From Orlajensenia sp001423545 (GTDB lineage Bacteria > Actinomycetota > Actinomycetes > Actinomycetales > Microbacteriaceae), in the NCBI GenBank assembly GCA_001423545.1, contig LMOK01000001.1, positions 992,001 through 1,056,000 of the forward strand: a stretch of DNA of 64,000 nt, written 5' to 3'. The notes under the pieces are model-generated. The model saw only the letters and a list, made by a program, of their open reading frames with translations. It made no database searches and had not been told where the DNA came from. Shown here one piece after another: positions 27,313 through 35,104 of the stretch (positions are counted from its first letter, which is position 1; each line of letters begins with the position of its first letter). A program made the translations under genes and the position numbers.

Positions 27313-27759
27313 ATGCGATCGAGTGCGGAACACGAGATCCACCGGGCCGGTCTGCGTGTCACGGAGGGTCGTCTCGCACTACTCGAGGTCCTCGACAGGT
27401 TCCCCCACAGCGACGCGGCCACACTGCACCGGCACCTCGTCGAAACCGACGCGAGCATCTCCATCCAGTCGGTGCACAACATCCTCTCCGACCTCACCGC
27501 GGCAGGGCTGCTGCGCAGGATCGAGCCGGCCAACTCGGCCGCGCTGTTCGAGCGCCGCGTCGGAGACAACCACCACCACATCGTCTGCACCTCGTGCGGC
27601 GCCGTTGCCGACGTCGAGTGCGTGGTCGGCCACGCGCCCTGCATCGCTCCATCCGACACCGCGGGCTTCACCCTCGCGACAGCGGAAGTGACCTTCTGGG
27701 GCCTCTGCGCCCCCTGCCAGAAACCGCACGTAGTTCCCACAAAGGAGATCCATGACTGA
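27313..27759 (+). CDS. furA: FurA/CatR-type redox-sensing Fur-family repressor
   Basis: A 148-residue Fur-family regulator. The N-terminal winged helix covers about 8-75 (RVTEGRLALLEVLDRFPHSD, and SVHNILSDLTAAGLLRRI as recognition region). The metal-binding half has HHH at 87-89 and two CxxC pairs, C92/C95 and C132/C135, the structural zinc site. Its overlap of 8 bp with katA and the absence of iron-uptake genes nearby indicate that it is the peroxide-responsive repressor of the catalase, like mycobacterial FurA for katG and Streptomyces CatR for catA. It probably represses itself. Confidence 0.9.
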   Translation: MRSSAEHEIHRAGLRVTEGRLALLEVLDRFPHSDAATLHRHLVETDASISIQSVHNILSDLTAAGLLRRIEPANSAALFERRVGDNHHHIVCTSCGAVADVECVVGHAPCIAPSDTAGFTLATAEVTFWGLCAPCQKPHVVPTKEIHD

Positions 27760-29248
27760 CAGCCAGTACACGACGAGCCAGACCGGTTCCGCGATACCCA
27801 GCGACGCCCACTCGCTCACCGCAGGCGCCGACGGCGTCACCGCGCTGCACGACCGCTACCTCGTCGAGAAGCTGGCTCAGTTCGCACGCGAGCGCATCCC
27901 GGAGCGGGTCGTTCACGCCAAGGGCGGTGGCGCCCACGGCGACTTCGTCGTGACCGGCGACGTGTCGGCGTACACCCGCGCGGCCGTGTTCCAGCCCGGC
28001 GCCTCGACCCCCACGCTCACACGCTTCTCGTCTGTCGCCGGCGAGCAGGGTTCGCCTGACACCTGGCGCGACGTGCGCGGCTTCTCGGTGAAGTTCTACA
28101 CCTCCGAGGGCAACTACGACATCGTCGGAAACAACACCCCCGTCTTCTTCATCCGCGACGGGATCAAGTTCCCCGACTTCATCCACTCCCAGAAGAGGCT
28201 CCCCGGCTCCGGCCTCCGCGATGCCGACATGCAGTGGGACTTCTGGACCCTCTCCCCCGAGTCGGCCCATCAGGTCACCTACCTCATGGGCGACCGCGGC
28301 CTCCCGCGGTCCTGGCGCGAGATGCCCGGCTTCGGATCGCACACCTACCAGTGGATCAACGCGGCAGGTGAGCGTTTCTGGGTGAAGTACCACTTCACCT
28401 CGAACCAGGGCAACATCGAGATGGCAGGCGCCGAGGCACAGGACATCGCCGGCGCCGACGCGGACTACTACCGTCGCGACCTCTACGAGGCCATCGAAGC
28501 CGGCGACTTCCCCTCGTGGGACCTCCACGTGCAGATCATGCCGTACGACGACGCCAAGACCTACCGCTTCAACCCGTTCGACCTCACCAAGGTCTGGCCG
28601 CACGCGGACTATCCGCTCGTCAAGGTCGGCACGCAGACGCTGAACCGCAACCCGGAGAACTTCTTCGCCGAGATCGAACAGGCGGCATTCTCACCGGCCA
28701 ACACGGTTCCGGGCATCGACATCAGCCCCGACAAGATGCTGATGGCTCGTGTGTTCTCCTACCCCGACGCGCAGCGTTACCGCGTCGGCACGAACTACAA
28801 CGAGATTCCGGTCAACGCGCCGAAGTCCCCCGTGCACAACTACTCGCAGGACGGTGCGGCCCGCCACGGCTTCAAGCCCGCATCCGCCCCCGTCTACGCT
28901 CCCAACTCCTTCGGCGGCCCCGTGGCCGACCCCGCGATCGCGGGAGCCGGCAGCTGGGAGTCGGACGGCGAGCTGATCCGAGCCGCTGCGACCCTCCACA
29001 GCGAGGACAGCGATTTCGGTCAGGCCGGGACCCTCTACAGGGAGGTCTTCGACGATGCGGCCAAGGCCCGCTTCCTGGAGACCATCACCGGAGCCGTCGG
29101 CGGCACGACGGTGCCCGAGATCCGCGAGCGCGCCATCCAGTACTGGACGAACGTCGATGCTGCACTGGGGGCCGCCCTGCGCGCCAACCTCGCCGCGCCG
29201 GTCGAGACGGCGAACGAGGCCGCCGAATTCGTGGGCGTCGGAGAGTAG
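27752..29248 (+). CDS. katA: Monofunctional heme catalase
   Basis: A 498-residue small-subunit catalase that converts hydrogen peroxide to water and oxygen in the cytoplasm. The catalytic histidine H55 is in ERVVHAKG and the distal N128 in VGNNTPVFF; the proximal heme tyrosine lies in RVFSYPDAQRYRVG. RFSSVAGEQGSPDTWRD and NYNEIPVNAP are further signatures of clade 3. It starts with a good AAAGGAG site and overlaps the furA stop. In mycobacteria the FurA partner is the bifunctional KatG; here it is a true catalase, the arrangement seen with Streptomyces CatR-CatA. Confidence 0.96.
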   Translation: MTDSQYTTSQTGSAIPSDAHSLTAGADGVTALHDRYLVEKLAQFARERIPERVVHAKGGGAHGDFVVTGDVSAYTRAAVFQPGASTPTLTRFSSVAGEQGSPDTWRDVRGFSVKFYTSEGNYDIVGNNTPVFFIRDGIKFPDFIHSQKRLPGSGLRDADMQWDFWTLSPESAHQVTYLMGDRGLPRSWREMPGFGSHTYQWINAAGERFWVKYHFTSNQGNIEMAGAEAQDIAGADADYYRRDLYEAIEAGDFPSWDLHVQIMPYDDAKTYRFNPFDLTKVWPHADYPLVKVGTQTLNRNPENFFAEIEQAAFSPANTVPGIDISPDKMLMARVFSYPDAQRYRVGTNYNEIPVNAPKSPVHNYSQDGAARHGFKPASAPVYAPNSFGGPVADPAIAGAGSWESDGELIRAAATLHSEDSDFGQAGTLYREVFDDAAKARFLETITGAVGGTTVPEIRERAIQYWTNVDAALGAALRANLAAPVETANEAAEFVGVGE

Positions 29249-29260
29249 CCACCCGTCATC

Positions 29261-29302
29261 ACGGCGAAGCCGCCGCGCCCGGTCGCGCGGCGGCTTCGCC
29301 GT
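29261..29302. terminator. Strong hairpin terminator between katA and the SpoIIM-like gene
   Basis: A perfect 18-bp stem (ACGGCGAAGCCGCCGCGC at 29261-29278 with 29285-29302) encloses a 6-nt loop and is followed by TTCC. It begins 12 bp after the katA stop and ends just before the stop of the convergent gene, so it should end transcription from both directions. Confidence 0.85.
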
Positions 29303-29304
29303 TC

Positions 29305-30300
29305 CTACGCGGCGATGATGCGCCGGGACCCGGCCTCGTACTCGCCGAGGTCGCCGGTCTCCCCCGCTCGCGCCGCTCGCGCGCCGAGGACGAGCATGTA
29401 GGCGTAGAACGCTGCAGCCGCTGCGATCCCGATCGAGATCTTCACGGCCCACGGCCAGGGGGCCGGCGTCACGAAGCCCTCGATGATGCCCGAGATGAAC
29501 AGCCAGATGGCCAGGCCGATGGCCACGGTGAACAAGGCCCGGGCGTCCTCGGCGAGAGCCTGACCGCGCGTGCGCGCGCCCGGCGCGATCCATGCCCAGA
29601 AGATGCGCAGACCCGCGGCACCGGCCACGAAGACGCAGGTCAGCTCGAGAAGGCCGTGCGGCAGGATGTACTCGAAGAACACGTCGCCCTTGTCGTAGGA
29701 GAACATGATGGCCGCCGAGACGCCCACGTTCTGGGCGTTCCCGAGCAGCGCATAGGGCACGAAGACGCCGGTGATGCCGAGCGCGATGCACTGGGCGGCG
29801 ATCCAGGCGTTGTTCGTCCACACCATGCCGGCGAACGAGGCCGCCGGGTTCTCGGAGTAGTAGTCGACGAAGGCGCCGTCGGCCAGCGCCTGTCGCTGAG
29901 CGTCGGTTCCGTACGACGCGAGGACCTGCGGGTCGGCCAGTGCCCAGACCGCGTACAGGGTGGAGACGAGCACCGTGGCGAGGATGACGCCGAGGGTGAT
30001 CCAGCGCAGCCTGTAGAGCGCGGCCGGAAGCTGGAGGATGAAGAAGCGCGGCAGCATGGCGAGGGCGTTGCCGCTCGCTCCGGTGAACCGCAGCCGGGCG
30101 CGAGACAACGTCACGGAGAGCCTGTCACCGGGGATCGTCGACCCCGACGCGGTACTGAGCACCGAGAGCTGGGTCGCGCCGGCCTGATAGCCCGCGATGA
30201 GCTCGTCGGCTTCCTCGCCTGAGAGCCGCCGCGTGCGGGCCAGCTGGGACAGCCTGTCCCACTCCGCGCCGTGGGCGGTCGAATATGCGTCGAGATCCAT
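29305..30300 (-). CDS. Stage II sporulation protein M-like membrane protein (DUF95)
   Basis: A 331-residue membrane protein of the SpoIIM/DUF95 family. After an N-terminal cytoplasmic helical region (about 1-95, MDLDAYSTAHGAEWDRLSQL...) come about five membrane segments with the family features NNAWIAAQCIALGITGVF and ILPHGLLELTCVFVAGAAGL. SpoIIM acts in engulfment in Bacillus, but this family is widespread in non-sporulating actinobacteria next to an RDD gene and a MoxR/DUF58 pair, where its role is unknown. The ATG at 30300 was chosen because the family begins MDLDA; it is divergent from the RDD gene by 16 bp, like Rv3694c-Rv3695. Confidence 0.9.
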   Translation of the reverse strand: MDLDAYSTAHGAEWDRLSQLARTRRLSGEEADELIAGYQAGATQLSVLSTASGSTIPGDRLSVTLSRARLRFTGASGNALAMLPRFFILQLPAALYRLRWITLGVILATVLVSTLYAVWALADPQVLASYGTDAQRQALADGAFVDYYSENPAASFAGMVWTNNAWIAAQCIALGITGVFVPYALLGNAQNVGVSAAIMFSYDKGDVFFEYILPHGLLELTCVFVAGAAGLRIFWAWIAPGARTRGQALAEDARALFTVAIGLAIWLFISGIIEGFVTPAPWPWAVKISIGIAAAAAFYAYMLVLGARAARAGETGDLGEYEAGSRRIIAA

Positions 30301-30316
30301 CTGATTAGATGATCGC

Positions 30317-31168
30317 ATGGCAGACCCCGTCGTGCAGCGCACCGCGTCGAACGATCGTGAGGATTCCGGTCTCGTCACCGGCGAGGCCGTCGCCCTGGAC
30401 GTTCGACCGGCGAGCGTCATCCTGAGGGGAGCCGGCACAGCGATCGATGCCGTCGTCTACGTCGGCCTGCTGCTCGGGGTCGCCTGGCTCGTCGTGCAGT
30501 ACGGCTCCGCCGGGATCGATCAGGCGGCGCTGCGGGCGCTCGGCGTCGTCGGTCTCGTGCTGTTCCTGCTCGTCATCCCCATGGTCGTCGAGATCGCATC
30601 GAATGGTCGGTCGCTCGGGCGTCTCGCCATCGGCGCCCGCATCGTGCGGGACGACGGCGGCGCGATCGCGCTCCGGCACTCCTTCGTGCGTGCGCTCACG
30701 GGCGTCATCGAGATCTACCTGACCTTCGGCGCCGTCGCCGCCATGACAGGCCTGCTCAACGAGCGTTCGAAGCGCCTCGGTGATCTGCTCGCCGGAACCC
30801 ACAGTCAGATCGAACGCGTGCCGCGCTATGTGCCCCCACGCCAGGGCATGCCGCCCATGCTCACGCAGTGGGCGCTGGTGGCCGACGTCGCCCGCCTGCC
30901 CGAGACGCTGTCACGCCGCATCGCCCAGTTCCTGTCGCAGGTCGACGCCCTCGTGCCCGCCACCCGCGCGCGCACGGCGGAGCAGCTGGCACGCGAGGCA
31001 TCCGCCTACGTGTCGCCGCTGCCGCAGGTGCCCGCCGAGACGTTCCTCTGGGGCGTCGCGGCGCTGCGGCGCGGACGCGAGGCCACGGCGTTGCGTCTCG
31101 AGCAGGAGCGCCTCGACGCCCTGGAGCCGGTGCTCGCCGGGCTGCCGCACGGCTTCCCGGAGCGCTGA
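30317..31168 (+). CDS. RDD-family membrane protein
   Basis: A 283-residue protein with an RDD membrane domain (about 30-155). RGAGTAIDAVVYVGLL carries the first conserved Arg and Asp, and NGRSLGRLAIGARIVRDDG the second; ERSKRLGDLLAGT closes the domain. The remaining 120 residues are cytoplasmic and mostly helical, with Ala/Arg-rich segments. Some RDD proteins act as sodium/proton antiporters, but most have no proven role. The pairing with a divergent SpoIIM-like gene is conserved in actinobacteria. Confidence 0.88.
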   Translation: MADPVVQRTASNDREDSGLVTGEAVALDVRPASVILRGAGTAIDAVVYVGLLLGVAWLVVQYGSAGIDQAALRALGVVGLVLFLLVIPMVVEIASNGRSLGRLAIGARIVRDDGGAIALRHSFVRALTGVIEIYLTFGAVAAMTGLLNERSKRLGDLLAGTHSQIERVPRYVPPRQGMPPMLTQWALVADVARLPETLSRRIAQFLSQVDALVPATRARTAEQLAREASAYVSPLPQVPAETFLWGVAALRRGREATALRLEQERLDALEPVLAGLPHGFPER

Positions 31169-31209
31169 GGCCGCGCACGCGAGTGATCTCGATACGTGTC
31201 CGCGCTGCG

Positions 31210-31298
31210 CTCGGGCACCACTCGATCAGCGGGATGCGCATGCTCGGGCACCACTCGATCAGCGGGATGCGCACGCTCGGGCACCACTCGATCAGCGG
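31210..31298. repeat. 33-bp tandem repeat, about 2.7 copies
   Basis: Units start at 31210, 31243 and 31276. Each begins CTCGGGCACCACTCGATCAG, followed by CGG and then a GATGCGCA-type end; the first two copies differ at one position and the third is cut after 23 bp. The unit carries TCGATCAGCGG, half of the intergenic repeat common in Microbacteriaceae genomes. It is non-coding and lies between the convergent RDD and sahH genes. Confidence 0.85.
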
Positions 31299-31328
31299 AG
31301 GCTGTCGTGGCAGCATCCGCTGATCGAG
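31287..31328. terminator. Repeat-derived hairpin between RDD gene and sahH
   Basis: CTCGATCAGCGGA (31287-31299, the end of the last tandem copy) pairs perfectly over 13 bp with 31316-31328 across a 16-nt loop. It ends 9 bp before the sahH stop. The TCGATCAGCGG/CCGCTGATCGA pair is a typical mobile-like intergenic palindrome of this family and probably serves as a bidirectional terminator. Confidence 0.65.
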
Positions 31329-31337
31329 CAATGAGGC

Positions 31338-32813
<1,476 letters not shown>

Positions 32814-32891
32814 GAGAGTCATTCTGTCATTCGCGGCGCTCGGATGCCGCTCCAGAACGCACGGGACGAGCCGAGCTCGTCTCGACGGGGC

Positions 32892-33110
32892 TCAGACGCC
32901 GAACCCGGCCTCGCCCAGCACCGCGTGCCGGATGACCTGCCAGCCCTGCGGTGCGGAGAGTCGCTCGGCGTGACGGACGCAGAGGTCGTAGCTGTGCGGC
33001 TCGTGACTCATCGAGAGCGGGCCGAGCACGGCCATCGAGTCGGCGTACACGTAGGTGAGCGTTGCCACCGCGTCCGCGGTGCACGCCACCCGCGAGCAGG
33101 ATCTGTTCAT
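32892..33110 (-). CDS. DUF3499 small zinc-ribbon-like protein
   Basis: A 72-residue protein matching the actinobacterial DUF3499 family (Rv3258c in M. tuberculosis). CSRVAC (C5, C10) and YDLCVRHAERL (C44, H47) suggest a metal-binding site. TLTYVYADSMAVLGPL is the conserved centre. Function is unknown. It is divergent from the Rv3259-like gene by 46 bp, an arrangement conserved across the phylum. The frame ends at 32892 and leaves 78 bp before sahH, which contains a 7-bp hairpin (32865-32881) but nothing recognisable as a riboswitch. Confidence 0.88.
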   Translation of the reverse strand: MNRSCSRVACTADAVATLTYVYADSMAVLGPLSMSHEPHSYDLCVRHAERLSAPQGWQVIRHAVLGEAGFGV

Positions 33111-33156
33111 GTCACCATCAGATTACCCGCGCGCCCACGCGAACTAGGATGGCGAC

Positions 33157-33600
33157 ATGCCCCGATCACGACGCACACCGCGCACCGCGCCCTCGGCGCG
33201 GCGGGGCATCATCGACCGCCACGGCCGGGGTCTGCGCTCGGCGGTGACGGGGCCGTACCTGCCGATGATCCGCGGCCGCATCGACCTGTTCGAGTCGACC
33301 GTCGCATCGACCGCCGAGTACCTCCGCGGCATCTGGCCGGAGCTGGACGACGTGCGATTCGAGATCGCCGCCGCCCCCGCCGAGGCCCTGCACGGCGACC
33401 ACGTCGACCGGTGGCACGTGAACCTCGAGGAGCGCCGGGTGGTGCTGTACCGCATCCCCATCCAGCGGATGGCGAAGCTGCATCGCAACGACGACCTGCA
33501 CCAGCGCATGATGGTCGAGAGCTGCGTGTTCCGCGCTGTCGCCGACCTCATTGGCAAGGATCCCTGGGACCTCGATCCCGACCGCTACCGCGGCCTCTGA
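33157..33600 (+). CDS. Rv3259-like metallopeptidase-family protein lacking HExxH
   Basis: A 147-residue protein of the family annotated as a minimal metallopeptidase (DUF1025-like, Rv3259 type). After a basic N-terminus (RSRRTPRTAPSARRG) the conserved core has FESTVASTAEYLRGIWPEL and DRWHVNLEERRVVLYRIPI. The place of the zincin HExxH motif reads VESCVFRAVADLIG, so the catalytic histidines are gone and peptidase activity is unlikely. Actinobacterial members commonly show this loss. Divergent from the DUF3499 gene and convergent with the DUF5719 gene. Confidence 0.82.
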   Translation: MPRSRRTPRTAPSARRGIIDRHGRGLRSAVTGPYLPMIRGRIDLFESTVASTAEYLRGIWPELDDVRFEIAAAPAEALHGDHVDRWHVNLEERRVVLYRIPIQRMAKLHRNDDLHQRMMVESCVFRAVADLIGKDPWDLDPDRYRGL

Positions 33601-33655
33601 GGCAAGCGGGCATCCGACTGCTCACACCCCCGGCAGGCCCCTCGCGAGGCGTTTC

Positions 33656-35104
33656 TCAGCGCGTGTAGACGGTGACCGGCGCCGCGAGGCCGCCGACGGG
33701 GTTGACGGCGAACGAGGCCAGACGGGTCGAGGTCTCGTAGCCGATCGAGGCGATGATCCCGGCGGCGTCACTGATCTCGTAGCCGACACCGGCATCGATC
33801 TCGAAGGACAGCGCCGTCGCGGCCGGCAGGTCGAGCTCGCGCGAACCGCGCTCCGAGGTCAGAACGACTGTCGCGTCCTCTCCGCTCGGGTTCCAGGCGT
33901 GCAGCACCGGTGAGGCGCCGCGGGCCGCGGCGACGAGCGTCGGCTCGTCGGTGAGCGGCGCCGATGCGGTGAACCACCCAAAGTCCCGGCCGCTGTTGCC
34001 GCTCACGGCGGAGCGGGCCGCTGCCACGACGGGCTGGTCGGCTTCGACGCGCACGGTGTAGGCACCGGAGCCGAGCTCGGTCAGTGGAGCCTCGATGCTC
34101 ACTCCGGGCTCGAGGTCGACCGTGAACGAGGTGCCGGGCGCGCCGTCCTCCCCCACGACGCTGACCGTGGCCTGCGTGCCGGTGTCACCGGGCACGAGCA
34201 GGCGCAGTCCGGGCTGCTCGTCGGAGTAGCCCTCCTCGGCTCCCGGTTGGGCGTCCGGATCGGCTGCGGTCGATGACGAGACCGTCAGGCCCGCGATGAG
34301 GGCCGTGGTGTCGGGGTCGGCCGTGGGCCCGACGATGTCGACGCCGCCGGGCTCCAGGCCACGCACGGTGCTCTGCTGCAGGGATGCCGCAACCTCGCCA
34401 CCGCTCGCCGTGACGTGCACGACGGGAGATGCGACATCGGGGGCGAGACCGGCGAGCGACACGACGCGCTGCGACTCGGGCTGGACGAGGATGCCCGTCG
34501 ATCCCGGCGCATCGATGGGGCCGGACTCTCCGTAGACCGCGAGGTCGACGGTGGCGAGGACGCTCGACGGGTTCGTCAGCAGCACGAGGGTGGTGCGGCC
34601 GATCTCGGTGGACCCTCCCACGAGCCAGGCGTCGGGGACCGCCTCGGTGCACGCCGCGACGGCGAGACCGGACTGGGTGTCGGTCGACGCGACCTGCGAC
34701 TGGCTCGCCGCGACCAGGGGCGGTTCGGTCGCATCCGCGGCGGCCGGTACCGTCACCAACGTCGGGCCGCCATCGGAGTCGGCGGCGTCGTTGTCGGGCG
34801 CGTCCAGGCTGGATTCCTCGGGATCGGGCTCGCCGGATGCCGCAGCAGCCGTCACGCTCGCACTGCCGATGGACGATGCCGCCGTCGCCTGGGTCGCATC
34901 CTCCGCCAGGGCGAGGATGGGGCCGGGGCAGACTCGCTGGGCGTCGGTCGGGACCGGCACGACCCTCTGGGCGACCGGAGTGACCGAGTAGCTGGGCCAC
35001 GGCACCAGGACGGCAGCCGTCACGGCTCCCACGGCGATGGCGATCCCGGCGAGGCCGACGATCGAGCGGCCGCCGACCACGGCGATCCTGCGCTTAGTCG
35101 ACAT
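33656..35104 (-). CDS. DUF5719 secreted or membrane-anchored protein
   Basis: A 482-residue protein with a basic start (MSTKRR), one membrane helix at about 13-35 and a large extracytoplasmic part. Residues 60-125 are Ala/Ser/Asp/Pro-rich and probably disordered; the rest is beta-rich with repeated segments such as GRTTLVLLTNPSSVLATVDL and SPVLHAWNPSGEDATVVLTS, typical of DUF5719. It overlaps the end of the large glycosyltransferase by 11 bp and is translationally coupled to it. This pairing is common in actinobacteria and suggests a partner role in cell-wall glycan assembly. Confidence 0.85.
   Translation of the reverse strand: MSTKRRIAVVGGRSIVGLAGIAIAVGAVTAAVLVPWPSYSVTPVAQRVVPVPTDAQRVCPGPILALAEDATQATAASSIGSASVTAAAASGEPDPEESSLDAPDNDAADSDGGPTLVTVPAAADATEPPLVAASQSQVASTDTQSGLAVAACTEAVPDAWLVGGSTEIGRTTLVLLTNPSSVLATVDLAVYGESGPIDAPGSTGILVQPESQRVVSLAGLAPDVASPVVHVTASGGEVAASLQQSTVRGLEPGGVDIVGPTADPDTTALIAGLTVSSSTAADPDAQPGAEEGYSDEQPGLRLLVPGDTGTQATVSVVGEDGAPGTSFTVDLEPGVSIEAPLTELGSGAYTVRVEADQPVVAAARSAVSGNSGRDFGWFTASAPLTDEPTLVAAARGASPVLHAWNPSGEDATVVLTSERGSRELDLPAATALSFEIDAGVGYEISDAAGIIASIGYETSTRLASFAVNPVGGLAAPVTVYTR

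Noticed and set aside
29305..30300. Evidence for sporulation from the SpoIIM-like gene
   Set aside because: This family is common in non-sporulating actinobacteria beside RDD genes, and no other sporulation gene is in the window.
31210..31298. A CRISPR array at the 33-bp repeats
   Set aside because: The units are directly adjacent with no unique spacers, and no cas gene is in the window.
32823..32891. Possible SAH or SAM riboswitch before sahH
   Set aside because: Only a 7-bp hairpin with a 3-nt loop is present; none of the conserved blocks of the SAH or SAM riboswitch families can be seen.
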